Source: Fagopyrum homotropicum
Lineage: Eukaryota; Streptophyta; Magnoliopsida; Caryophyllales; Polygonaceae
Assembly (NCBI GenBank): GCA_033239125.1
Contig: BSWB01000006.1
Span: 36,994,501-37,058,500 of the forward strand
Length of the DNA: 64,000 nt
Direction of reading: 5' to 3'
Shown here: positions 10,698 to 22,798 of the stretch, in pieces
Layout of the letters: every line of letters starts with the position of its first letter
Position numbering within the stretch: position 1 is the stretch's first letter
Notes under the pieces: model-generated
The model's input: the letters and a program-made list of their open reading frames with translations, nothing else
Told to the model about the DNA's origin: nothing
Database searches by the model: none
Position numbers and translations under genes: made by a program

Positions 10698-12643
10698 TGT
10701 AACACCCTGAATCCGCGGGACTCGGGATGCCACATTGGGCTAGGATCTCACAGTGGATTCCGACCCTAGCTTGACAACAAGTTCACTGGACCTTACAACA
10801 TGGCACTGACAGATATAAAAACAAATACATAAAACGGTATAAAACTATACATCAAAAGGTATACAAAATCATAGCCGAGTATAAAACATCATCCTCACAC
10901 AAGAGGTATACAAACATTGTCCTCACGCAGGAGGTATGTATATATATCATCCCCAAAACCATAACCACCTAATGTACGAGAGTCCTCGGTCAGTCACCCT
11001 GCCGAATCACTCTGCAGCTCTCCTATCCTGCAAGGCATCTACAACACAATATAAAACTGTTAGCTAACAATACATATATAAGGTAATGCATTTGCACAAG
11101 CACACATCATGAAAGGTAACACATAATCATGTTGTCACACATTTACCCATTTTAATTATCTTTATATAATAGTCATCCACTCAAATCATATATATATATA
11201 GATAGATATATGAAACTACGTGACACGAGGACCGTATCATTGTCGCCTCTCGGCCTGCTAGCCATTTGAAGTAGTGTCGGTCACACAACCCGTGTACCCT
11301 ATGGGAGTGGTGTTGTGCCCTTCCTGTATACTAGGTCTGGCCTAACGTTAGAGAACCTCCCATCTCCTTACAATGAAAGGGAAAGGTTATCACTGCCACT
11401 GCAATGGGGCTATCGGTTAAACATAGGTCGGTAATAATCGACATCGCATGATATCATATCAAGCATATACCACACGCACCACTCATGCAAACACTCAATA
11501 TAAGGATGGTAGCTAAGTAAGTCCTATGGACTTACCTCAACCTTGTACAATCTCAACCACGATCAACCACCAATCTTGAGAGGGACACTACCTAATAACA
11601 AGGCATAAAAAGATATCAACCTCCTATTCATCAAAGGGGTCACACCTAGACCCAAGGGATCCATAAGGATCATATAGATCCTATAGTCCTCACTCGACAT
11701 CCTAAGACCTTAAAGCCGTACAAGGCATATCATGATATCATAACACTCTCATCTATATCTAACATGATGCTACACACACATACTAGGAAGGAAAGGGACA
11801 ATGTCATCCTTAGGCAAGCCCAAAAGCAAGACACACCTGTGTGACAAGAACAACACAAAGCTGGTGCAGGGAACCGCAGAGGCGGCGGCACCACACGCAT
11901 AGGCGGTGTGGCACACCAGGCGCAGGGGCGGCCCTGAGGTGGCGCATGGGCGGCTGGATAGCAGGGACTCGTCTTCGACTTCTCTTTGATCCCTCACTTG
12001 CCTCTCTTCACTTCTTCAGCATCCAACAGCCTAAACATACATACATACATACACATATATACATCAACATATGCCTAGGAAGCTCATCACAAGACTCAAC
12101 TTGTGGAATCCTAAGCTAAGAAGGAAGAAAAGAAGATAGGAATAAAGAAAGGAGAGGAAGAAGAAGATCTTACCAAGCTAAAACCTACCAGAGGATGAAC
12201 CTCACGCCACAACCATGGTTGGCTCTCTCAATAGCACGACAACATCCATCAACATCATCACATCATCCACAAGGCTCAAACCACTCCAAAACTCTTGCAA
12301 GATCAAGGAAAACAAGGCAAAGATTCAAAGGAGAAGAAGAATGAAGAAGAATGTAAGGGAGAGAAGATGAAGCTGTAAGAAAGGTGAAACCCTCATCAGG
12401 AGGTAAGAGAAGATACTTATAAGGTAAGGAAAGGTAAAGCACGGGTCAAGAGGTCAACAAAAGCGGCTGCAGCACACTAGAATCCGCAGGGGCTAATGAA
12501 CTGGCCGTAGGGGCGGCTCAGGTGGCCCACAGGGGCGGCCTCTGCACACGCAGGTGCGGCTGGTCCTGGCCCAAACTCTACTCAGCACTTGCGTCTCAGC
12601 TGAGGTGCAGGCGCGGGATCTCTCAAAGACTAAGGCTCTTACA
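10698..12643 (+). mobile_element. Solo LTR 2 (same family as solo LTR 1, opposite orientation)
   Basis: Starts TGTAACACCCTG and ends GGCTCTTACA. Flanked by CTTTT (10693-10697) and CTTTC (12644-12648), a 5-bp duplication with one change. It aligns end to end with the reverse complement of 1842-3748, including the TGTGACCGACAC-type block, the paired half-sites near 11280, and the GC-rich block near 11870-11950. No internal domain, so a solo LTR. Length 1946 bp. Confidence 0.85.
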
Positions 12644-12648
12644 CTTTC

Positions 12649-12939
12649 CAAGGTCTGCATACATTTGACAAACACAAACACAAACACAAACCAAGAGATC
12701 TAGAAATAAATTGATATTTTGTTAGTATAAAACCGCTCATTTGTGTTAAGTCTTTCATGATCACATATTCAAATATATAATCGAGGTGGAGTTTTCATAT
12801 ATTAATATCTCGGTTGGATATGGGTGGGGCCGAGGTGTTCATTTGCTCTCCTTTGCTTCCTTGATCATCTTCACTAGTCTCATATATAAAGACTCAAATC
12901 TCCTACATTGAAGGTAGGACTCACACCATATTCCTCCGG
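12649..12939. other. Retroelement remnant without coding content
   Basis: The first part continues the sequence interrupted at 10697. From about 12780 it carries TCGAGGTGG, CTCGGTTGG and GGCCGAGGTG, the same word found in the Athila element, directly beside the end of the second gypsy fragment. No ORF of interest. Confidence 0.3.
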
Positions 12940-14475
12940 AAGCTCCAATACATAAGCGTTGTTGCCAACCTTACGTAAAATCTTAAATGGCGCATCTCCT
13001 CGTGGAGACAACTTTGACTTCCTCTTCTCTAGAAATCGTTCATTCCTTAGATACAATCAAACTAGATCTCCGGGCTTGAATAGAAATTCCTTGCGATTCT
13101 TATTAGCCTTGGCCGCAACTTGCTTTCCTTTCTCCTCTAGCCTTATGCATGTGTTCTCATACAACTCCGACCCTTGATGACCTCAACCTGTTTTCCTACA
13201 TTAAATTCTACTCGCTCCTCTATAGGCAACGATATAAGATCAAAAGGGGTCAAATGATTAATTTCATAGACACACTCAAAAGGCGTTAGGTTAGTGGATG
13301 AATGCATGGTACGTTTATATGCAAATTCAACATGAGGTAAGACATCTTCCCAAGCATTCAAATTATCCTTCAAAACAGCCTGTAATATAGTAGTTAAAGT
13401 CTTATTAGTAACCTCAATTTGACCATCCGTTTAAGGATGACTAGAGGTCGAAAATAACAACTTAGTTCTTAGCTTTCCCCAAAGAGTCTTCCAAAGAAAC
13501 TAAGGAACTTAACATCTATATCACTCACAATTGTCCTAGGTACTCCATGTAATCTAACGACTTCCCTAAAGAACAAGTTAGCAACTTTATAAGCATCATC
13601 GGTCTTATGACAAGCAATAAAATGGGTCATCATAGAGAATCGTTCTACTACCACAAATATTGTATCTCTCCCCTTCTTAGTCCTAGGAAATCCTACAACA
13701 AAGTCCATACTAATATCTAGCCATGGTGAGGTAGGTGTAGGAAGAGGGGTATACAAGCTATGGGGCTTCAATCTAGCCTTAGCTTTCAAGCATACAAGAC
13801 ATCTCTTAACCAGGTTCTCTACATCTTTAAGCATATAAGGCCAATAAAAGTGTGAATGCAACATGTGAAAAGTCTTATCCCTTCTAAATGTCCCATCAAA
13901 CCTCCCATATGAGCTTCCTCAACAAGTAAAAGTCTAAGAGAACATCTAGGAATGCACACTTTATCCATACGAAACAAAAATATATCCTTTAAATAAATAA
14001 AACTTATCATGGGATTTTCGTTGCCTACAATGATCATAGATGTCATCAAAATCAATATCATCAAGATATAGATCCTTAGTATAATAGAACCCTAAAACCT
14101 TAGAATCTATAGTAGTGATCAAAGAATGTCTACTAAAAGGGCATCAACGCCAACATTTTCCTTTCCTTTTTCATACTTAATGATATATGAAAAAGTTTTT
14201 ATAAACTCCATCCATCTACCATGCTTTCTATCCAACTTATATTGACTCCTAAAATGCTTTAAAGACTCATGATCAATTCTAAGGATAAATTCATTAGGCC
14301 AAAGGTAATGTTGCCATGTCTTGAAAACACGAAAGAAAGCATATAATTCCTTATCATAGGTCGAATAATTAAAGCATCCTCTTGTTTTTTCACTAAAGAA
14401 TGCAAGTGGCTTACTTTCTTGTATGAGTACTTCTCCAATGTCAATTCCGGATGCATCACATTCGACTTCAAATGG
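12940..14475 (-). pseudogene. Second Ty3/gypsy pol fragment: RNase H and integrase
   Basis: Read from 14475 leftward: RNase H (CDASGIDIGEVLIQESKPLA, then NYSTYDKELYAFFRVFKTWQ, ending near KYEKGKEN), then the integrase zinc region (HSHFYWPYMLKDVENLVKRC, CLVC), the core (DISMDFVVGFPRTKKGRDTI, VSDIDVKF, and E in GQIEVTN) and a tail ending SPTFNVGDLSLY. The pieces lie in several frames with stops, for example in the sequence before TDGQIEV. Protease and the reverse transcriptase N-terminus are not present. The wording of the core fits chromovirus-type gypsy elements, so this is a different family from the Athila element. Confidence 0.8.
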
Positions 14476-14932
14476 TTTGGTGAAGTCCGGAAGTGCTAGA
14501 AAAGGTTACATGTGATAGTTGTCACTTCAACTCCTTAAAATCTTTCCCTTGAGCATCTCCCTACTCGAATTGTACTTGCTTCTTCGTGAGAGACGTAAGG
14601 GGGCTGCAATTGTACTAAAATCTCGTACAAAATGTCTATAGAAGGGGTGCATGTGATGGTTACCTACTTTATTCATTATTCAATGTTCATGAAATATATA
14701 TATATATATATATGGATAGATATAGTGGGATTCTTATCTCCTTAGATCAAATTTTCTCCCATTGATATACATCCATCATTTCTTTGCTTATCATCATTGC
14801 TTTGTTTACTGCTTTCTCTTATGCTTAGAATAACTAATATTAATGTTATTTGATTCAAACACAATCCCTGTTATTTGATAACCGGATTATACTACATCCG
14901 ATCCCGTAATACTTGTGGGGGAGGTCGTTGTA
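14476..14932. other. Spacer with short (AT)n run
   Basis: The edge of the gypsy fragment fades out by about 14660. A short (AT)n run lies at about 14693-14714. Nothing else recognised. Confidence 0.4.
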
Positions 14933-14940
14933 CTTCGGTA

Positions 14941-15777
14941 CAGTGGCGTAGCCAGGAGGTTTTGTCAGCGGGGGCGGGTGTGGGTCTAAGAGTGTTATAA
15001 AAAAATATTTTTAGTCAATATATGTATTAAAATTCAATTGTTGATAAGAAAAAACATACTTAATAATTAAATTAGACGCATTATAGTCCATTACTGCAAA
15101 CTATAGTATAAAATCCCAAAAGAATTTATGTCTACGGTAACGGGATAAATACGTCTTCCGAGTTTTCATATTTTGAAAACGTTGCATGATGAGGAAGATG
15201 ACACTTACAATTTTATCACGGTCGAAATTAATGACTTAGAGAATTGAATATGTAATAAGATGAAATCGAATGCGAACCGTGGGCGACTCAAGTGCATGAC
15301 TCGTAGAGTTGACGAAGAAATTGCCACAGACCCGCAGAATTGAATACAGTGATTGATGAAGATTTAAGTTGATTAATTAGTAGGATTTAAGGATAGTTAT
15401 ATAGATTTATTTTGATCTATTGCTGGGATTTTTTTATTTTAAAAGATAAGTCAATGGGCTGCTTAAAAACTAAAAAAAAATAGATTTTATATTATCACAA
15501 ATTGAAGCCGCTTTCTCTTCTCTTTTGAGTATCGTAGCATACTTCCAAGTTTACAAGCTCTTCTGAGTTCCAGGCAACAGTTACAACTATTTGAGCCTAT
15601 TTCCTTCTCCTCCATTTCAATGTTCATCTTCATTCTTCGGTTTCTCCTCCAAACTGGTCCCTAACGCCGGCAATCCATGGCTCAGATTCCAGCTCCTCGG
15701 CCCCAGTGCCCTACTACCTTACCTTGGTTGCCGGAATGTCAGCAGGGGCCCCTCCCATACCCCTAGCTCCGCCGTTG
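14941..15777. mobile_element. Non-autonomous hAT element, 837 bp
   Basis: Flanked by the exact 8-bp duplication CTTCGGTA (14933-14940 and 15778-15785). Ends are CAGTGGCGTAGCCAGG and, reading in from the other side, CAACGGCGGAGCTAGG. An 8-bp duplication and such ends are typical of hAT elements. No transposase reading frame; a 69-codon ORF inside has no recognisable domain. Confidence 0.85.
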
Positions 15778-15785
15778 CTTCGGTA

Positions 15786-16092
15786 AAACTTTCACGATAA
15801 GAGGTGTGTTATTCTTGAGACAGACTCTTACCTTGCCATCACTGTACTCAATAAGAACGTTCCCCATTGTCATCTCCTATCTAGCTTGATACATAAGTGT
15901 CAAGGCTTCATGCGTAAAACTCGGAGTATCCAGGTTCGACATGTTTTATGTGAAGTTAACTGCTTTGCGGATTTTCTAGCTACTCTTGTGTTTAGCTTTC
16001 CGAGGGGTTTTCATGTATTAGTTGACCATTCTGAGGATGTAATGAACATTATTGTTGCTGATGTTAGGAGTCGGGTTATATCCGCTTGTTGA
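15786..16092 (+). pseudogene. LINE RNase H-like C-terminal fragment
   Basis: Translation from about 15810 gives LETDSYLAITVLNKN, then HKCQGFMRKTRSIQVRHVLC, then EVNCFADFLATLVF, ending in ADVRSRVISAC and a stop at 16092. The ETDS aspartate and the RHxxxExNxxAD block are the signature of the RNase H domain at the end of plant L1-type LINE ORF2. Only this tail is present; reverse transcriptase is absent. It begins directly after the hAT target duplication, so the hAT may have landed within the LINE remnant. Confidence 0.65.
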
Positions 16093-16388
16093 CTATTTTG
16101 CCCTATTACATATATATAATAAGCACACCGAGATGGACAAATGACTCCTTTTTGCCAAAAACAAGAAAATTGTACACGTGAAAATCAAATTTACTTATGA
16201 AATTGGTTCAAATATTAACATTGGGGAAAAGATGATCACTAGTCACCATATAAAAGAAGTGAGAGCTTTCGCTCTCTATTGTTCCAAAAACCTTAAGATC
16301 CCATTTTTTATCCATCAACCACCATTGCTTCACACCTTGCACAAGTAATAAGGTTTAACAGCCAGGTCATGCTGTTAAACAATGCTTC

Positions 16389-17838
16389 CATCTAAATCGG
16401 TGATGAAAACCCCCAAAATCAAAACTCGTCGGAAGTTCTTACCATATTCTACATTCTCTTCAACGAAAACATCAAGTAAAATACCATTTTTGATCGAATC
16501 ATCTTTATGTCATTATTTAGCATCAAAGCCAACGCTTTTATGATTCGGTTTCGGTGCAAAAAGCTAGAATGGGAGACCCCAACCTTCAACCTAAAAATAC
16601 TTCTCAAACTGCTACCGCTTGCAAACCTCCTATTAAATCTCGTATCCACCGTTGTGCTTGTTGTTTCGTTTGGCTGAGACGAGGCCAAAATCATCGGCGT
16701 TGTCCGATTTAACCCCCATAACTCGACTTCTTTAACGAGTAACGGCACTAGCGGGTTCGGCAACCTCATTGTTCAGTGTCTAGAGCTACTTGTTTTTAGA
16801 TCCTAATCTCGTCGAACATTCTTTAGGCTTTCTTCATTGTGACCACCTGATTTTTTGACCCACTCAACTTCTCCGTTTTGTTGGTGGTACAATATCGGAT
16901 CCAAGAACGTCCACATTCACTACTTGAAGGTAACAATTAACGATTTTACACCCCCTTTTGACCCAGATTCTCCTATTTTGAATTCGATCTAGGTTTTTGA
17001 CCCTTCTTCAAAATCGATCCAGAAGAAGTCTGTTGGCTGCCTTTACCTTTGTTGAGCCTCAAAACTCAAATTTCGCGATTGAAACAATGAAAATTGATTA
17101 CCTTTGTTGAGCATCAAAACTCAAATTTTATCTGAATAGGTGATGAAAACCCCCAAAATCAAAACTCGTCGGAAGTTCTTGTCATATTCTACAATCTCTT
17201 CAACAAAAACATCAAGTAAAACACCATTTTTAATCGAATCATCTTTATATCTTTCTTCAGCATCAAAGACAACACTTTTATGATTCTGTTTCGGTTCAAA
17301 AAGCTAGAATGGGAGACTTCCACCTTCAACCTAAAATACTTCTCAAACGCTACCGCCTACAAACCTCCTTCTAAATCTCGTATCCAATGTTGTGCTTGTT
17401 GTTTCGTTTGATGGAGACGAGGCCAAAATCATCGGCGTTGTCCGATTTAACCCCATAACTCGACTTCTTTAACGAGTAACGACACTAGCAGGTTCGCCAA
17501 CGTCATTGTTGATTGTCTAGAGCTGCTTGCTTTTAGATCCTAAATCTCGTTGAACATTCTTTGGACTTTCTTCATTGTGACCGCATGATTTTTTGACCCA
17601 CTCAACTTCTCCGCTTTCTTGGCGATACCAATATCGGATCCCAAAACGTCCACATTCGCTACTTGAAGGTAACATCTAACGATTTTACACCCCCTTTCGA
17701 CCCAGATTCTCCTATTTTGAATTCGATCTAGGTTTTCGACCCTTCTTCAAAATCGATCCAAAAGAAGTCTGTTGGTTGCCTTTACCTTTGTTGAGCCTCA
17801 AAACTCAAATTTCGTGATTGAAACAATGAAAATTGATT
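16389..17838. repeat. Direct tandem duplication of about 740 bp
   Basis: The unit starting near 16389 is repeated from near 17129 with a period of about 740 bases: the word TGATGAAAACCCCCAAAATC sits at 16401 and again at 17141. The copies are highly similar with scattered substitutions and small indels. The unit has no recognised domain; a 106-codon minus-strand ORF in copy 1 is broken in copy 2, so it is unlikely to be a conserved protein. Confidence 0.85.
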
Positions 17839-18115
17839 GGACCAACTTCTTACAATCTCACACGAATCAATTTTACAAGGTTTTATGTGTTATAGCTTCT
17901 TGGTGTGAAGAAAAAATAAAATAGAAAATAATTTTAAAAAACAAAAATGGGTTGTTTTTTTAACGACACATAATTATTATAAACAATTAATTATATATAG
18001 TTGCTCAATGTAGGTAAGAACAACAAAGTTTGGAAATTCTACTTGATCAAAATCTGATTGTCCAAATCCATTATTAAGAAACCCGCTTCTTTCTCCAAAA
18101 AGTCTAGTCTTTCCA

Positions 18116-18530
18116 ATGATATACATATGTACGAGTCAGGTTTTTTCGTGTGTTGTTGTGGAGTCTTCTGAGTTTGGAGCTAGTTTCGTTGGCGGCTCAA
18201 GTTGTTCGTCTAGAAGAGGTCGTGTATTTGTGATCGATTCCCGAAGGTTTTCTTCGAAACCAAATCTGAGGTGTCCACAATTGTTCGACAGACTTCCTGC
18301 GCATTTTTTTCTACGATGGACTTTGTCTCTCCGCTTTTTGATGACTGATTCGTTTTCCTTCCCCTTAAGACCTCTTTGCTACCGGGATTTCCTATCGTAC
18401 TTTTGTGTATTTGTTTGTTTTCCATTGGTTCTGCTCTTTCAAGACGGTTTGTCCGTCTAACGATTTTTTCGATCTTTTAATCTATTAGACGGCGTGTCAT
18501 TTAGCGCATCGAACTGTTTTACTTTATAAA
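18116..18530 (+). mobile_element. 3' end of a LINE-type retroposon, copy 1
   Basis: This stretch is homologous to 21150-21548. Shared blocks include AATCTGAGGTGTCCACAATT, a GACGG...CCGTCTAA stem region, and TCGAACTG just before an A-rich tail (18531 on). The second copy ends in poly(A) and a target duplication, so this is the 3' end of a poly(A)-type retroposon. The 114-codon ORF here is not conserved in the second copy and is probably noncoding. Confidence 0.55.
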
Positions 18531-19140
18531 AAAAATAAAAATATTAACAATGGGAAGGAGCGTATATGAATTTGGTTCCAGTGTGAACATATAATACTTA
18601 AGTTGGGGCGTGATAAATGATTGAACACAAACCACATTGTCATCAATTCCATTTTCTATAAATAAATTCAACTTTTCTTAAATTTCAATTCCTCTGTCCC
18701 TTCATCCCTTCATTGCACCTCTACCTAACGCAGTTACGGTCCTCCTTGTTTTTTGTTTTTTTTATCAATTTATGTGCAACCAATGACTCAATATTCTATT
18801 TTTTTTAATAATAAAATATCTGGTTGTCGAGTAGTAATTAACCCTGTACACAATTCCCGTTTTATTTCATTCCGAAAATGGAATTAAAATAAATCTATTT
18901 TATTAATATTTGTTCAATTATAAAACTAATTTATAAAGAGTATATTTTTTTTATTTTTAATATATGTTCTTTTCCATTTTATTTTTCTATATTTATAAAA
19001 ATTAACAAAATTTTACTTTAACCAATTTAAACCGTAATGAATTATTTCAAAAGTTTACAAAAACTTTTTGATTCCGTTTCTTTTTCCGAAAATGCAACCA
19101 AATGGGGTGAAAAAGTTTTCCTCAAATAAAACAATGAAGT
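18531..19140. other. AT-rich spacer
   Basis: No gene, no clear repeat boundary seen. Confidence 0.5.
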
Positions 19141-19283
19141 ATTCTAACTAGGGGTGAGCATAAATTCTGGTTCCGTAATGTCCCGATTCCGGCGAAATTT
19201 GAAGAAAAAAAATGAGTATCCCATCCCGTGAAAAATTTACGGGCAGAACATGAGACGAAAACTTCTCATTCCGGTTAATCCCG

Positions 19284-19401
<118 letters not shown>

Positions 19402-19644
19402 CTTTTATATTTTAAAAAATATTGTATATATAAATAATATATATATATTATAGTTTTATATTGATTAATAATTATAAAAGTAATAAAATACTAAAAGAGT
19501 AGCAAACACTAATTGTCTTATACAATTATACACTTATACAAGCGCAAATAATATTAATTAGATTATTTTTAATGGATATTCTAATTTTTCATATTGATGG
19601 TACTTGACAACGTATGCTATTTCATAAGAGTCCCATAGGCCATG

Positions 19645-21548
19645 CTCTCCACTGTACAAACGCCTAAAGGCATTCTTGGGGTTCAAACCCTAGCCGCCGC
19701 AAGCGGAATCTTCAATGGAGGCCCTCCTGTCTTCGATTATCCCCTCTTTCAGCATCAAAACATCAACGCCGCCTCTGAGAAAATCCCTCATATTCTTCTC
19801 CGTGGCTGACCGATGTAGGGCTACCACCTCTTCCGGCATCACCCGCCTCTTCTACCCAAAACCCTAAACAAATTCAAGAGACGCTTGAAGTCCTTCGCCG
19901 TCTACTTCACCCGGAATCCATGGTTCGCGGCTTCTCACAGTGTTTCTTGACCAAACTCCGGGATATGTTTTCAAACCCCTCACTCACAACCATAACGGAG
20001 TGGCGAAGCTCCGGAATCTCGTTTTTTGCGGGTGCATTGGATACCTTAAGGGTGTCGTCACCGTGTTCATCCACGACCCGGGGCATGATGCGTCCCTCGC
20101 ATCGGTCTTCTTCCGCCACCCCTTCCGCTTCAAGCACCTAACGGTGCTTTCCGGCGCCGCCAAGATTACTTTCACGGCCAAGTCATCTTTTGTGCGCGAT
20201 TGTTATGAACCTCATACGATGCCTCCCTTTCAAATGCGTAATTTGATTGTTGAAATGTGTATTTGGAGTCAGGATCTCTGTAAATGTATGCATCTTCCCT
20301 TCCGGTGCTGGAAGTGAACTTCACATGCAATATTCTTTGGTTTTTACTAACCAGTCTGCACAAAGATTTGATTTTTTGTTTGAATCCTCTAACCCTGATT
20401 TGGAACTCTTTCTGTTTGTTTGGCTGCTTAATATGCTATTTTTCACCATTTGATTTTGGTGTCAGAAATAATCAGGCGGTCTCTTGACTTATCACGCCAA
20501 TAAAACCCTCGGGCTAAACCCATTTCTTATTAACAAAATAAACATGGACAAAATAAACATGGATGAATCGATATTCGTTTCTACCATGGATGCTAAAACC
20601 TACAAATCCTCAGCAATATACTTATAAAAACGATGTTACAATAAGGCCAAACCTACAAGTCCTCAGATATATGCTTATCAAAAATAATGTATTTGACAAT
20701 AAGGCTCCCCCGTGGATCTATGATTAAACAATCAAAATCTACTTTAGCTAAAAAGAATTCCATAATTCTATACCAATATCGAACTCAACCCAGAGCCTAG
20801 ATAAAACAATCAAAATCTACTTTAGCTAAAAAAATTCCTACAATTCTATACCAATCAATTTCGAACTTAATCCAGTGCCTATGAAGTATAAAGCTACCTT
20901 TTGAGTTTTTTCCAAAAAAATTTTAACCTCGAAAACTACCAATGGCTTTGTAAACATCCTGATTATGAACGATCTTCTTTATTAGAAAACTATACAATAC
21001 AAACCCAAAATTTTATTTAAAATAATAATAATTAAATTATATTTTTTTTATCCCAACAACACAAATCAACTCTCTTTGAACAATTTTCTCCCTACAAATC
21101 ATCTTTCTTTTATCCACCAAGTCATACTCCTTTATACATCATTTTACCCGTGTTCCACATTTTCGTCTTCTGAGGTTTGATTCAGTCCTTTGCTGGCGGT
21201 TTCGTGTGTTTGTCGAGAAGGGGGCGTGGATTTGTGATCGACTCCTGACGGCTTTGTTGCAGTCCAAATCTGAGGTGTCCACAATTGTTCCCCAGGCTTT
21301 CTTCCTGTGTACTCCCTTCGAAGATGAACGTTTATACTCATTGTCTCCTGTTGGTTGGATCATCCTGCTTTCCCTTAAAAACTTTTTTGTTTTCGGGTTC
21401 ATTTTGATGTATTTTTGCGTGTTTCTTTTCTCCTTTGTATGTGTCCTTCATGACGGTTAGACCGTCTGCCGATCTTTTTCAACATTTCGACCCACTAGAC
21501 GACGCGCCGTCTAATGATTCGAACTGCTTTTTTGTTTTCAAAAAAAAA
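19645..21548 (+). mobile_element. Poly(A) retroposon with gene-like 5' part and LINE-like 3' part
   Basis: Inserted into hAT copy A. The flanks form a long target duplication: AAGAGTCCCATAGGCCATG at 19626-19644 and, with two changes, 21549-21567. hAT copy B shows the uninterrupted site near 31431-31449. The insert ends in poly(A), so it arrived by LINE-type target-primed reverse transcription. The first 670 bp look like a host transcript start (AAACCCTAG leader, then an ATG ORF). The last 400 bp match the LINE-type 3' end at 18116-18530. It is therefore a chimera or a LINE with an unusual 5' region. Confidence 0.75.
19715..20317 (+). pseudogene. Gene-like fragment with possible plastid transit peptide
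   Basis: From ATG at 19715 the frame reads MEALLSSIIPSFSIKTSTP and on to LFYPKP, rich in Ser/Thr/Arg and poor in acids, as in plastid transit peptides, then a stop. A one-base shift restores a longer frame: QIQETLEVLRRLLHPESMV, then, after a further frame change, TPGYVFKPLTHNHNGVAKLR and onward, ending at 20317. At least two frame changes mean it is not functional. I do not recognise the parent gene. Confidence 0.4.
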
Positions 21549-21987
21549 AAGAGTCACATAGGTCATGTATAATTGAAGATCACAACATGTAAAAAATTGT
21601 TATCTTTTGTAAACTATCATTGTAGTAAACAGATAGATTTTTTTAATGTGAATCGGTAACACACACTTTGGTGTAACTTGTATTCGTTTTGCATGTACTT
21701 ACTAATAATGTAGGCCTCTTGAATCGATAAATTTGGTATCGAGTTTTTTTTAACCATCGGTGTCTTTAAACATGAGAGAAAATATGTACAAATGTGGAAT
21801 ATAATCAGTGTATAATTGTAGCGGGATTAGACATACCTCTTCCCGTCCCACGTGAAATAGAGCCCGTAGAACGAAGAAAAAACTTGTAAATTTTGTCCCG
21901 TACCATCCCGTTTGTAATTTGTGGGACAAGACGCGGGACGATCTTAATCCTGTCCCGTCTCGTACCATGCCCAACCTTAATTCTAAC

Positions 21988-22798
21988 TGAACGTAAACTA
22001 ATATTAACCGGTTGAATAAAATAAACACAGAAATATAACTAAAATAATCAATAAACTATTACATTGGTTCTCATAACCCCGTTCACGCATATATATTTAC
22101 ACCAACGTATCAAAAACTATATATATTTATTCTTAATATTTGGGTCAAAATTAAAGTCTCACGTGATCATAAATATATCTAATCTACATCTCTTTAATGC
22201 GTATCAAATGAGTCGTTGAAACATGATGTTGTTAACTTGTACATTGTTGTAATGTGCTAATATTATACGGCCTCTCATCATAAATAAATGACGTTTTAGT
22301 ATTATAAATTTGATCACAATTATTTATCGTTTTAAGTTTTTTAGGCCAATAAATGAACAATAATTATAAGAAATGTTTTTGAAAATTGGTATAAATAATT
22401 ATTTTAGGTCTAAAATCTTTCTTATTGGTTTAAAATAAGGTTGAATATTAGATAAGTGATAAGATTTAGAAAAACTTTACAAAATCTATGTTATTTAATA
22501 CTTTTCTTAAAACTGTGTCAAAGGTTAAAACGACAGTTAATTATGATCAGAGGGAGTACGTACTACGTAGTAATGTATATATAGTTAATAACTTTATGTA
22601 ATATGATTTTTTTGACAATACTTTGTTTATAGTAATCAAAAAATGATAATTTTTGTTTGATATTTTTATTTCTAAGAAATTAAAATAGGCTAACAACTAT
22701 GGCAATCCTATGATAAGATAAACATTAAAGAAAAAAAAAAGTACTAAATATGAAAAAGTAAAGACATTGATAAAATCTTAATATTAAACTAAATTTGA
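21988..22798. other. AT-rich spacer
   Basis: No gene seen. GATCAGAGGGAGTACGTACT near 22546 resembles the 'gggagta' end of Stowaway/Mariner-like MITEs, but no partner end was identified. Confidence 0.4.

Noticed and set aside
18116..18460. 114-codon ORF as a protein gene
   Set aside because: The homologous segment at 21150-21548 does not keep the frame; it is a retroposon 3' end.
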